Of a stretch of 64,000 nucleotides of DNA, positions 26,226 to 38,100 are shown piece after piece (position 1 is the stretch's first letter; each line of letters begins with the position of its first letter). The DNA lies in the NCBI GenBank assembly GCA_036877525.1, contig JAZGTH010000147.1, positions 1 through 64,000 of the forward strand. The letters run 5' to 3'. A model generated the notes under the pieces. It ran no database searches. It was not told the origin of the DNA and saw only the letters and a list, made by a program, of their open reading frames with translations. Source of the stretch: Chromobotia macracanthus (taxonomy: Eukaryota; Chordata; Actinopteri; Cypriniformes; Botiidae). A program made the translations under genes and the position numbers.

Positions 26226-26392
26226 GCAACATAGAACCTGTGCTTCAAAATGACAGATGCTTTGCCACCGACGTCCAATTGTGTGAGCCATCTGAAGAGC
26301 ACAGACAGAGGTAAGTTTTTACTGTTACATGTGGTTCATTAATTTACTTCACTAATTACTAGTTGCACAGACTCAGTGAACAATGAAACAAA
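26226..26392 (+). other. Module copy 2: candidate 5' exon with donor site
   Basis: A second copy of the module described at 24812, apparently identical in the ATG-to-donor segment (26250-26310, followed by gtaagt). Confidence 0.35.
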
Positions 26393-26682
26393 GAAACAAA
26401 CCTGCAGGAACATAACATCAAGAGAAACAAACCTGCAAGAACATGACATCAAGAGAAACAAACCTGCAGGAACATGACATCAAGAGAAACAAACCTGCAG
26501 GAACATGACATCAAGAGAAACAAACCTGCAAGAACATGACATCAAGAGAAACAAACCTGCAGGAACATGACATCAAGAGAAACAAACCTGCAGGAACATG
26601 ACATCAAGAGAAACAAACCTGCAAGAACATGACATCAAGAGAAACAAACCTGCAAGAACATGACATCAAGAGAAACAAACCT

Positions 26683-26843
26683 GCAACATAGAACCTGTGC
26701 TTCAAAATGACAGATGCTTTGCCACCGACGTCCAATTGTGTGAGCCATCTGAAGAGCACAGACAGAGGTAAGTTTTTACTGTTACATGTGGTTCATTAAT
26801 TTACTTCACTAATTACTAGTTGCACAGACTCAGTGAACAATGG
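26683..26843 (+). other. Module copy 3: candidate 5' exon with donor site
   Basis: The third copy, with ATG at 26707 and donor after 26767. It leads into non-repetitive DNA instead of another 31-bp block, so it is likely the ancestral right-hand copy. Confidence 0.38.
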
Positions 26844-27880
26844 ACAATAACTAGTAACTACAGTTTTGAATTATTTTGCATCGCTTAATCTAGCTAAACA
26901 CATTAATCTGTTTACTAGTCTAGTTTTGTCTGGTTAAGACATTACTCGCAATTATTAGTTCATCACGATGTTCGTCTTGTTACAGCACTCGAATAAATAA
27001 AAAATATATAAAAATAAAATAAAAATGGTTATAAGAATGTTGTAAAACAATGTTGTATGAATATATTAGAAATATTGGTCTACAAGAAAACACGTTTATT
27101 GATTTTAATATATAGGCTATGTGTGTAATTGTATTTCTCCCTTCATCAGCGTTATCTACACTTAGATAGTTTTGTACACAGATGTTTTGTAAATGTAGTG
27201 AAGTGTTGGGTCTTTCTGTAGACGCTAAATGAGCCTCAGTTTTATGTGTTGTTAGCGAGACATTAACTCAACATTTCTCATCTGATTCATTAAACACTGA
27301 ATCGTTGTCAAATGAAACAGTGCACACTGATTTATTCCTCAAGAAAACACAACTAAATATCTTTAAAGTTATACTGTTTCTTTTAATTATGTTTATATTG
27401 TTTTATAATACTATTGACTATTAATGACTAGACTAAACTAATATGACTTAATGCAATATTATATGAAAATGTTCAATTCTTAAGTAAAGATGTTTAATTT
27501 ATTGCCACATACTGCTGTAGGCTACAGAAACAAAGCTTAACTGGCATGACTATTTGACATTTACAATATTTATAAAACATATAATGGTACTTTTTTAAAA
27601 GATCATACATAACATTAAATGGGTAGAAATGGGAAGAAAAATATGAGATGAAGTGAATAATGAATATTTGCAGCTATTAAACAAATAAGACACAATTAGT
27701 AAATGTATTTGAAAGACTTGAAAAATTAATTTTGTTTTGCATATAATAAATATTTATACAAAACACATTTAATTTATACTACACAGATAACATGTATGAT
27801 TAACAAATTATTCAAACTTCATTCGAATGTCAGAGGCACAAGCCACAATTGAGTGATGAAGGCCGAATGAGATACCAACA
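26844..27880. other. AT-rich single-copy spacer, nothing recognised
   Basis: About 1 kb of AT-rich DNA with no open frame above background, no RNA gene signature and no repeat. If the modules to the left are leader exons of mif4gd, this is part of its first intron. Confidence 0.5.
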
Positions 27881-27891
27881 GAATGCAATTT

Positions 27892-30110
27892 TTACTCAGT
27901 TTATATTTACTCAGTTCATATTTACTCAGTTTATATTTACTCAGTTTATTTACTCAGTTTATATTTACTCAGTTTATATTTACTCAGTTTATATTTACTC
28001 AGTGTATATTTACTCAGTTTATATTTACTCAGTTCATATTTACTCAGTTTATATTTACTCAGTTTATATTTACTCAGTTTATATTTACTCAGTTTTTATT
28101 TACTCAGTTTTATTTAAGTTTATATTTACTCAGTTCATATTTACTCAGTTCATATTTACTCAGTTTTATTTACTCAGTTTATATTTACTCAGTTCATATT
28201 TACTCAGTTTATTTACTCAGTTTATATTTACTCAGTTCATATTTACTCAGTTCATATTTACTCAGTTTATATTTACTCAGTTTATATTTACTCAGTTCAT
28301 ATTTACTCAGTTTATATTTACTCAGTTTATATTTACTCAGTTTATATTTACTCAGTTTATATTTACTCAGTTTATATTTACTCAGTTCATATTTACTCAG
28401 TTTTATTTACTCAGTTTATATTTACTCATTCATATTTACTCAGTTCATATTTACTCAGTTTATATTTACTCAGTTCATATTTACTCAGTTATATTTACTC
28501 AGTTTATATTTACTCAGTTTATATTTACTCAGTTTATATTTACTCAGTTATATTTACTCAGTTTATATTTACTCAGTTTATATTTACTCAGTTTATATTT
28601 ACTCAGTTTATATTTACTCAGTTTTCATATTTACTCAGTTTATTTACTCAGTTTATATTTACTCAGTTTATATTTACTCAGTTCATATTTACTCAGTTTA
28701 TTTACTCAGTTTATATTTACTCAGTTTATATTTACTCAGTTTATATTTACTCAGTTCATATTTACTCAGTTTATATTTACTCAGTTCATATTTACTCAGT
28801 TTATATTTACTCAGTTTATATTTACTCAGTTTATATTTACTCAGTTCATATTTACTCAGTTCATTTATATTTACTCAGTTTATTTACTCAGTTTATATTT
28901 ACTCAGTTTATATTTACTCAGTTTTATATTTACTCAGTTTATATTTACTCAGTTCATATTTACTCAGTTTATATTTACTCAGTTTATTTACTCAGTTTAT
29001 ATTTACTCAGTTTATATTTACTCAGTTCATATTTACTCAGTTTATTTACTCAGTTTATATTTACTCAGTTTATATTTACTCAGTTTATATTTACTCAGTT
29101 TATATTTATCAGTAGTTTATATTTACTCAGTTTATATTTACTCAGTTTATATTTACTCAGTTTATATTTACTCAGTTTATATTTACTCAGTTTATATTTA
29201 CTCAGTTTATATTTACTCAGTTTATATTTACTCAGTTTATTTACTCAGTTTATATTTACTCAGTTTATATTTACTCAGTTTATATTTACTCAGTTTATAT
29301 TTACTCAGTTTATTTTACTCAGTTTATTTACTCAGTTTATTTACTCAGTTTATATTTACTCAGTTTATATTTACTCAGTTTATTTACTCAGTTTATTTAC
29401 TCAGTTTATATTTACTCAGTTTATATTTACTCAGTTTATACTCATTTATATTTACTCAGTTTATATTTACTCAGTTTATATTTACTCAGTTTATATTTAC
29501 TCAGTTTATATTTACTCAGTTTATATTTACTCAGTTTTATTTACTCAGTTCATATTTACTCAGTTTATATTTACTCAGTTTATATTTACTCAGTTTATTT
29601 ACTCAGTTCATATTTACTCAGTTCATATTTACTCAGTTTATATTTACTCAGTTTATTTACTCAGTTTATATTTACTCAGTTTATTTACTCAGTTTATATT
29701 TACTCAGTTTATATTTACTCAGTTCATATTTACTCAGTTCATATTTACTCAGTTTATATTTACTCAGTTTATTTACTCAGTTTATTTACTCAGTTTATTT
29801 ACTCAGTTTATATTTACTCAGTTTATATTTACTCAGTTTTTATTTACTCAGTTTATATTTACTCAGTTTATTTACTCAGTTTATATTTACTCAGTTCATA
29901 TTTACTCAGTTCATATTTACTCAGTTTATATTTACTCAGTTTATTTACTCAGTTCATATTTACTCAGTTTATATTTACTCAGTGTATATTTACTCAGTGT
30001 ATATTTACTCAGTTTATTTACTCAGTTTATATTTACTCAGTTTATATTTACTCAGTTTATATTTACTCAGTTTATTTACTCAGTTTATTTACTCAGTTTA
30101 TTTAGTTTAT
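27892..30110. repeat. 15-bp minisatellite (ttatatttactcagt), about 150 copies
   Basis: A near-continuous array of a 15-bp unit, with common 12-bp (tttatttactcag) variants and ttcata/tttata alternation. Because 15 and 12 are divisible by three, frames stay open for over 700 codons (FIFTQ or IYSVY repeats); these are not genes. It lies about 0.5 kb upstream of the mif4gd start-codon exon, probably in its 5' intron or promoter region. Confidence 0.95.
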
Positions 30111-30626
30111 TTGCTGTTCACTGTTTAAATCCCAGTTACACTTTCATCTTAATGTAGATCATCTCTAGATGACTGAACCAGACGGTGAAGTGCTGCTTCA
30201 TGTGTTTCATCAGATCTGAGAACAGTTACAGCTGTGAGAGCTTCATCTGCTCATGTTGTTTGTTGGCTGTAATCGGACTGATGATGATGTTTCAGTCTTC
30301 ATCAGTCACAGAGCACGACAACAGCACGACTGTAACGTGTGCTTATAAAACAGTCACTGTAATGATAAGTCTTATACATTCAGATCTGGTCACAGTAGTT
30401 GATTGTGAGTGTTTTTTAAACGTTGTCCTAACGTTACTCATGCACTAACACAGTTGTGTGGCTCTTCAGGCAGATGTTTCCTCACAGCTGCTGTGGTGTT
30501 TGTTGTGATGGGCTGGCCTCTTGCTGTGTGTTATGAACCTCATGTAAATGTCTCGTGATCTGATCCCCTTCATTGCTGTTTAATGTGATGTTCACATGAC
30601 CTCAGACAGTTTCATGGTTTCTGCAG

Positions 30627-30670
30627 AACGCATGATCTTAAAGTGCTGAAGAGAAGTTTAGGTTGAGAGA
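30627..30670 (+). promoter_or_regulatory. 5' UTR part of the mif4gd start-codon exon, with a short uORF
   Basis: The acceptor catggtttctgcag ends at 30626. The leader contains an ATG at 30632 that opens a five-codon frame ending in TGA before the main start at 30671. It could dampen translation; this is inference from position only. Confidence 0.5.
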
Positions 30671-32196
30671 ATGGAGAACTCCTCTAAAGAAGACTACAGG
30701 ATCCAGTCTTTTGATATGGAGACCCAGACGCTCCTGAAAACTGCTCTGAATGGTCAGATCTTTGGTATATGACAGTGTGACATGCCCTGTTTAATTGCCA
30801 GACTGCTGATGTTTTATTCTCATCAGATCCAGGATCAGTGGACCTGGAGAAAGTGTCCAGTGTGATAATGGAGCAGTCTCTGAAGGACCAGGTCTTCAGC
30901 AGGGAGGCGGGCCGCATCTGTTACACTATAGTCCAGGTCAACAAACATGTTACAACATTTAGGAGAGGAGCAATAATTTATAAAATGAAATATGTTAATG
31001 TATTGTAAAACGCATGGTTTCAATTCTTGAGTCTGATTGGTCGAGCCGCATGTGAAGCTGTTGTAAATGATTTTTTAAACCTACACACGTGACCTCATTA
31101 CATCAGTATTTCTGTGCACTGAGGTTTCTCAGGGATTAAAGTGTTGCTCTATCATTTATAATATATGGATACAGATATCAGAATCTGTGCAGTGAAATGA
31201 TTTTAATAGGAATTTGAAAGCTCTGGACTTCATCTCCCTGCAGGCAGAAGCCAAACAGACCAATGGGAGCTGTTTTCGGCGTCACCTGTTGAACCGACTG
31301 CAACAGGAGTTCAAATCCAGAGAGGAGACGAGGAGGAGATCCACTCAGGAGTGGGTTTGTCTGGTGTCCTTCATCTGCAACATCTTTGACTACCTGAAGG
31401 TGAGCGGTGATCTCATGAAGAGTGGTCTCACATGTTTACAGAATTCAGATATCACAGATGTACATTAGAATCAGAGCACTGTGGTAACTGAAAGGTCTAC
31501 AGGTTTTTAAGATAACTGTAATGATAATGAATGTGTGTGTGTTATTTTGAAGGGTTTGCTCTTGTTTGACTCTGTTGGCTGCAGGTGAACAACATGCCCA
31601 TGATGGCTCTGGTTCAGCCCGTGTATGACTGTTTGATCAGACTGGCCCAGCCTGACGCCCTGAAGAACGAGGAGGAGGTGAAGTCTCACATCAGCAGCAT
31701 CTTCAACATCATTACTGGTGGTGCTCAATGACATTGTGGAAACTAAATGAACACAGCAGAATGACTAATCTCAAAATGTCCAAATTAATCACTGTTGATG
31801 ATCCATCAGTCCACACTGAGTTTTACTATCAGAAATTCTCCTGAGATCTCTCATGCACTTGTCTTTCAGCTCTGGTTAACATTTTGGATCATTAGATTTT
31901 CCTCAGTATTTCTGTGACCAGTTCATACCAGTGTATAGACTATGTTCTTCAAAATCTCTCTGTCTCAGGTGGACTGTCTGGTACTGCAGCTCCATCGCAT
32001 TGGAGATCAACTGGAGAAGATGAATGTGCAGCTGATGGATGAGTTGTTTTATCTTCTGAGGGACGGGTTTCTCCTCCAGGAGGACCTGAGCTCCATGGCT
32101 CGTCTGCTCCTGCTGGAGATCCTGGAGTTTCGTGCGGGAGGCTGGAGCCTCAGCGACACCGCTCAGAAGTATTACTACAGTGAAGTGACGGACTGA
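30671..32196 (+). CDS. mif4gd: MIF4G domain-containing protein (SLIP1)
   Basis: Five coding exons with canonical splice sites: 30671-30752, 30827-30936, 31244-31399, 31585-31677 and 31969-32196 (TGA). The product is 222 aa, the same length as the human protein. It starts MENSSKEDYRIQSFDMETQ and ends with YYYSEVTD; landmark segments RRHLLNRLQQEF, FICNIFDYLKVNNMPMMALV and VDCLVLQLHRIG match the family closely. The family is a single MIF4G helical-repeat domain that binds the histone stem-loop-binding protein and eIF4G-type translation factors, supporting translation and turnover of replication-dependent histone mRNAs and related transcripts. The start-codon exon has an acceptor at about 30626, so at least one upstream leader exon exists. 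The gene is convergent with mrps7, as in human. No frameshift or missing segment is seen. Confidence 0.97.
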
Positions 32197-32529
32197 TGCC
32201 TCCACCAATCATGAGAGAGAAACATGAAGCAGGAAGACACTCAATAGGTGGAAACTTTAGAAGGAACTTTTTAAAAGTCACTAGGTATGTGATTTGATAA
32301 AGCAGAAGATTAGATTTAATCAAGGTTAGCTGGATTGTTTCCCTACAGTAAGCAGCAGGTTGACACACCCTCAGTAAACCTTCCTGTGGTGCGAGTCAGT
32401 TACAGAGTTACTGTGTCCCAGCATTCCATAAGAGAAACTGTTAATGTGAGCAGTCACACAGTTCATTCAGGGTTATGAAACATTTTCTGATCATTTTGAT
32501 AACTGAACCACTTTCAGCTTTCTGAGAAA

Positions 32530-32535
32530 AATAAA
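32530..32535 (+). promoter_or_regulatory. Polyadenylation signal of mif4gd
   Basis: The first AATAAA after the stop codon, 334 bp downstream. Further hexamers at 33081-33086 and 33383-33388 could give longer 3' UTRs that approach the convergent mrps7 gene. Confidence 0.5.
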
Positions 32536-33589
32536 CCAAAGTCTTTTGCAGGAAGATGCCTTCAGTTTTCATGTTATTTTGTGAGATCTTATAAGGAAAA
32601 GTTGGTGACTAGTTTAGCTGATATTGATGCTGAACTGAAGCACATCTACAGCAGCTGCTTGACTGATGTGTACAGTTCAACAATAGATGTAAAATGAAAA
32701 GTGCTTGATTCAGTTCTTGTGTTTGGAGCAGGTTCACTCACAACTCTAGAATCATTACTGATCCTGTGTGAGATTTCAGCTCATGGATCTCTGCTGCAGA
32801 TACTGCACAGCCAAGAACATGAAGGTTTAATAGCTGTTTTTATGCACATTTTAAAATTAATTATTAACAGTAATTGTTTATTGGAGACATGACACACTAA
32901 CATGTGATTCAGCAGTTAAACACAGTTTGTGCTTCAGGAATATTTTATACTTTTTATATTGTGGAGAAGAGAGTAACTGCACATCCAACAACACTTTAAT
33001 GTGCTGGATCACAACATGAATCATGATGATTAAACATATTGTAACCGTGTGGAACATTTTTAGGTTACATTAAAGCTGACAATAAAGCTCATGACTTCAG
33101 TCAACTAAAGTGAACGGAGATCTGCGACTCTCAAACATCAAAATGAGATATATAAACACTCGTGTGTTCATACTTCAGTACTTGTGAAGCAAATTGAAAT
33201 GTAATTATATATTCAACACACTGAATTAATCTTGCATTAAAAATGGTTTCACTTTCATTGAATGAGCAGTTGGACGTTTTGCTATAATTAACGCTTGTCT
33301 GATGACAGAAGGTCATGTGAATTTCATCAGTTTTTACATCTGATCTATTCTGCAGACTTGCTGATTAGACATTAACTGAACAAATAAAGAATGTCTTATT
33401 TGATTGTTAATATCTTGACACTTTATAAAGAATTCTTGGTTAAGAATGACACTGTATCTTGTTTTCATGTTTTATACAAATAGTGCATGTATGAGTCCAG
33501 TTCAGCACATTTATGTCTGGACTGATGCTGCATCGGTGGTCTTGGTGGACAGTCTATGCAGTTAGTCAGAGTCTAGATCGCCCCTCTCT

Positions 33590-34880
33590 CTACCACCAGC
33601 GGTAGTGAGCGTATGCTCTGTTGGCTTCGGCCATCTTGTGAAGGTCGTGTTTGCGCTTCACCACGTTTCCTTCATTAGCAAAAGCAGCCAGCAGCTCCTG
33701 TGAGAGTTTCTCGTACATGTGTGTGCGGCGGTGTTTGTTGTCTCTACATTCTGTGATCAACCACTTCATGGCCAGAAAACGCCTTCGATTATCTGTGAGA
33801 GGAACAGGCACCTGCGGGAGAAATTACAGTAAGTTTGAACCATTTATTGTCTGGTGTTACATTAATAAATGACTGTTTGGTAATCTGGTTTAGAGAAAAG
33901 ATCAGCTATGATACTTCACCAAACATCTTGTTTGTGTTTCACAGGTGTGGAACAATATGAGAGGGAGTAATCAAGGACAAACGTTTGGGTAAACTCTTTA
34001 TAATGATTCTTATTCTTGGTAGTAAATAGTGTGTATTTATTTCACACAGTTGTTTGAATGTTCTCGTCTGTGAATATGAATGTTCAGGCTTCTTCTCTAA
34101 CCTGGTAGAACTTTCCTCCTTTCTGAATACTGGCCAGACCAATGATGGGTTTACAGTTGTCCAGGGCCTGATGGAAGATGGTGTATGGATCACACTCGAT
34201 CTCGTCTCTCTTAGCAGGAGCAGATTTGTGGTATTTCTCCACCTGTTTCCTCTTTATGGTCTCCAGCGTCTAAACAGGTACAAACATCCAGACGTCATCA
34301 CGTCACATCAGACATCAAGCGCTGTGACGTCACTCACCTGCGTCATGATTCCTCTAACAAGGGTTTTCTTGCCGTCCTGCATCATCATGTTGATGAACTT
34401 GCTGTTGAGGAGATCACACACGTTTACATGATGTGATGGAGGATGTGAAGCAGTGATGCTGTGTCATGTGAAGGTGAGATGAACCTGATCACAGGGTCAC
34501 TGAAGGGCGAGCTGGTGGCGCCGGACGCGGCAGCTTTTATTGGTCTCACTGTTTTCAGTTCTCGCAGCTCTTTCTGTTCAGCACTCACATCTGATTCGGG
34601 ATCAGTGTGAGCGTCTTTACTGGGATCAGGATCCAGATAGTATGGATTATAGCGACTCCACCTCACGAAACACAGACTGAGAAGATGTGTAAGAAAACAG
34701 CACGAAGAGTATGAAGATATAAACAGGATGAAAACACGTTTTCTATTGAGAAACACCTTAAAATAAACGACATGTATAATAAATTACTAATAAAATCCTG
34801 TGACGAATGTAAATATTAAAAAACAAGATTATATTTTCATGATCCTTTATGACCACATACCTATAAACATAATTTCTCAT
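33590..34880 (-). CDS. mrps7: Mitochondrial ribosomal protein S7 (uS7m)
   Basis: A minus-strand gene. Clear coding exons, 5' to 3', are 34676-34485, 34401-34338, 34269-34102 and 33811-33590 (stop TAG at 33592-33590). All have GT-AG borders and matching phases. The C-terminus (RRRFLAMKWLITECRD, then KRKHDLHKMAEANRAYAHYRWW) and the middle (DPYTIFHQALDNCKP, GGKFYQVPVPL) are diagnostic of MRPS7, the bacterial S7-type protein that binds 12S rRNA in the head of the mitochondrial small subunit. The first exon is less sure: a candidate at 34880-34861 (ATG AGA AAT..., donor gtatgt) joins in frame to the conserved VRWSRYNPYY segment and would give 221 aa with a very short N-terminal targeting segment. 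The human protein is 242 aa, so another start is possible. Confidence 0.93.
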
Positions 34881-34998
34881 CTTTGGGTTGATTATATGGT
34901 TAGGTTAACGCCCAGTGTTCAGTATGTGCTTGTTGTACTATATATTTCACTAAATGAAGAACTCCTGATCACTGGACCCACCCCGCATCACGACAAAT

Positions 34999-35015
34999 GA
35001 AAGTGAAAGTAAAAC
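34999..35015 (+). promoter_or_regulatory. ISRE/IRF-like element upstream of gene 2
   Basis: The sequence gaaagtgaaagtaaaac fits the interferon-stimulated response element core (GAAANNGAAA), with a further GAAAGTAAAAC overlap. It lies about 110 bp upstream of the signal-peptide start codon at 35126, between gene 2 (+) and mrps7 (-), in a region that must serve as a divergent promoter. Interferon control of gene 2 is inference from the motif and position. Confidence 0.55.
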
Positions 35016-35125
35016 GCCATCCGCAGCCGCTTCACGATCACGGTTTCCGTTATGAGCCAAAGTTAGGCTACATTTACACTTAATCTGCAGTAGACATGAT
35101 AGTTTTGTGATTTGTGTATTTGAAG

Positions 35126-35177
35126 ATGTTTCTGGTGATTTTAATGTTCGTGTCAGCACTGCTGAAGATCTCTGATG
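35126..35177 (+). CDS. Gene 2 exon 1: signal peptide
   Basis: Codes MFLVILMFVSALLKISD plus one base, then gtgagt. The hydrophobic core followed by a small polar end is a typical cleavable signal peptide, and the phase 1 donor matches all downstream Ig exons. The first intron is about 8.3 kb because of the 27-bp array. Confidence 0.8.
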
Positions 35178-38100
35178 GTGAGTGTTATTTATTTATGAAG
35201 AGAAACCTTCACTCCCTCTCTAACAGTGTGTTATAATAATAATGACTTCACATATTTCTCTACTATATTTCTGGCCGGTTTATAACATCATATGTCCAGG
35301 CTGGGGTGCTTTTCTTTTCTCTTGGTTTGTATTATGGTTATATTATGGTTGAGGAGCGCAGTAAAGGTTTAGGTTCGACATATCATCACCACAATTATCT
35401 TTAATAAAAGTCTGTCTATACCGAGTTTATACAAAATTATTGTATACCAACATAAAATATTTACTGACATTTACTGACAACGGTCTGACAATTCTGCCGA
35501 GTTAAAACGTCGACATTGTACACGTAAATTAAATCAATATAATATTAACGTTCAAAGATATATTACATAATTAAGTAATAATTTAAAGTAATAATCACAA
35601 TATAAAGTCTGCAGTGGGCTCACAAAGAGATGAAATTTAATACCTCTCTTTATATGACTACAGTACTTAATTTAGAAAATAACTCAATAACTAATAATAA
35701 TAACTAATAATTCACCTACATGTCAGATCTACTTTCCAAAGCGTGTAGTAAATTCCTAGTGGCCACACCAACATATAACATATGACATTTTACCAATATC
35801 TCTCTTTTTCCAATAAGGTTATGACAGATAATGAGCAGCAAATCTTGTGCACATTTATAATACAAATGTACACAATACACATTTATAAGTTGTGCAAGTA
35901 AATGAGATTTTGATAGCAAACAGTATTTGTGCTTCCTGCACTGCAGTAATGATGGGGAGGAATGTGACTGCAGTAGTGACGGGGAGGAGTGTGACTGCAG
36001 TAGTGACGGGGAGGAGTGTGACTGCAGTAGTGATGGGGAGGAGTATGACTGCAGTAGTGATGGGGAGGAGTGTGACTGCAGTAGTGACGGGGAGGAGTGT
36101 GACTGCAGTAGTGACGGGGAGGAGTGTGACTGCAGTAGTGACGGGGAGGAGTGTGACTGCAGTAGTGATGGGGAGGAGTATGACTGCAGTAGTGATGGGG
36201 AGGAGTATGACTGCAGTAGTGACGGGGAGGAGTGTGACTGCAGTAGTGATGGGGAGGAGTATGAATGCAGTAGTGATGGGGAGGAATGTGACTGCAGTAG
36301 TGACGGGGAGGAGTGTGACTGCAGTAGTGACGGGGAGGAGTGTGACTGCAGTAGTGATGGGGAGGAGTATGACTGCAGTAGTGATGAGGATGAGTGTGAC
36401 TGCAGTAGTGACGGGGAGGAGTGTGACTGCAGTAATGATGGGGAGGAGTGTGACTGCAGTAGTGATGGGGAGGAGTGTGACTGCAGTAGTGATGGGGAGG
36501 AGTATGACTGCAGTAGTGATGGGGAGGAGTGTGACTGCAGTAATGATGGGGAGGAGTGTGACTGCAGTAGTGACAGGGAGGAGTGTGACTGCAGTAATGA
36601 TGAGGAGGAGTGTGACTGCAGTAATGATGAGGAGGAGTGTGACTGCAGTAGTGATGGGGAGGAGTGTGACTGCAGTAGTGATGGGGAGGTGTGTGACTGC
36701 AGTAGTGACGGGGAGGAGTGTGACTGCAGTAGTGATGGGGAGGTGTGTGACTGCAGTAGTGACGGGGAGGAGTGTGACTGCAGTAGTGATGGGGAGGAGT
36801 ATGACTGCAGTAGTGATGGGGAGGAGTGTGACTGCAGTAGTGATGGGGAGGAGTGTGACTGCAGTAGTGACGGGGAGGAGTGTGACTGCAGTAATGACGA
36901 GGAGGAGTGTGACTGCAGTAGTGATGGGGAGGAGTGTGACTGCAGTAGTGATGGGGAGGAGTATGACTGCAGTAGTGATGGGGAGGAGTGTGACTGCAGT
37001 AGTGACGGGGAGGAGTGTGACTGCAGTAATGATGAGGAGGTGTGTGACTGCAGTAATGATGAGGAGGAGTGTGACTGCAGTAGTGATGGGGAGGAGTGTG
37101 ACTGCAGTAGTGATGGGGAGGAGTGTGACTGCAGTAGTGATGGGGAGGAGTGTGACTGCAGTAATGATGGGGAGGAGTGTGACTGCAGTAATGATGAGGA
37201 GGAGTGTGACTGCAGTAGTGATGGGGAGGAGTGGGACTGCAGTAGTGATGGGGAGGAGTGTGACTGCAGTAATGATGGGGAGGAGTGTGACTGCAGTAAT
37301 GATGGGGAGGAGTGTGACTGCAGTAATGATGGGGAGGAGTGTGACTGCAATAGTGATGAGGATGAGTGTGACTACAGTAGTGATGGGGAGGAGTGTGACT
37401 GCAGTAGTGATGGGGAGGAGTGTGACTGCAGTAATAATGGGGAGGAGTGTGACTGCAGTAGTGATGGGGAGGAGTGTGACTGCAGTAGTGATGGGGAGGA
37501 GTATGACTGCAGTAGTGATGGGGAGGAGTGTGACTGCAGTAGTGACGGGGAGGAGTGTGACTGCAGTAATGATGAGGAGGTGTGTGACTGCAGTAATGAT
37601 GAGGAGGAGTGTGACTGCAGTAGTGATGGGGAGGAGTGTGACTGCAGTAGTGATGGGGAGGAGTGTGACTGCAGTAGTGATGGGGAGGAGTGTGACTGCA
37701 GTAATGATGGGGAGGAGTGTGACTGCAGTAATGATGAGGAGGAGTGTGACTGCAGTAGTGATGGGGAGGAGTGTGACTGCAGTAGTGATGGGGAGGAGTG
37801 TGACTGCAGTAATGATGGGGAGGAGTGTGACTGCAGTAATGATGGGGAGGAGTTGATGGTGATGTGTGACTACAGCAATGATGGGGATGATGTGACTGCA
37901 GTAGTGATGGGGGGGAGGGTGACTGCAGTAGTGATGGGGAGGAGTGTGACTGCAGTAGTGATGGGGAGGAGTGTGACTGCAGTAATGATGGGGATGAGTG
38001 TGACTGCAGTAATGATGGGGAGGAGTGTGACTGCAGTAATGGAGTGGGACTGAGTAGGAAGGATGAGTGTGACTACAGTAGTGATGGGGAGGAGTGTGAC

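Larger units (their letters stand above)
24640..26685. repeat. 31-bp minisatellite with three embedded unique modules
   Basis: Units of 31 bp with core atgacatcaagagaaacaaa and cctgca(a/g)gaac. They form three blocks (about 24640-24810, 24980-26220 and 26393-26685). After each block comes the same ~165-175 bp non-repeat module, and the array stops after the third. The layout is a higher-order repeat: block plus module has been duplicated at least twice, with very different block lengths. Confidence 0.92.

Noticed and set aside
27849..30128. 759- and 410-codon open frames of FIFTQ/IYSVY repeats
   Set aside because: They lie entirely in the 15-bp array; a period divisible by three with no stop in the unit keeps the frame open. 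No domain, no splice context and no composition typical of a protein.
30185..30448. 87-codon frame between the 15-bp array and mif4gd
   Set aside because: No similarity recognised, no good splice or start context, and it lies in the likely 5' intron of mif4gd.
34424..34756. Extension of the mrps7 frame upstream as MFLNRKRVFILFISSYSS
   Set aside because: It probably reads through the intron: a good acceptor (cttacacatcttctcag) lies at the start of the conserved segment, and the exon at 34861-34880 joins in matching phase. It remains a fallback start.
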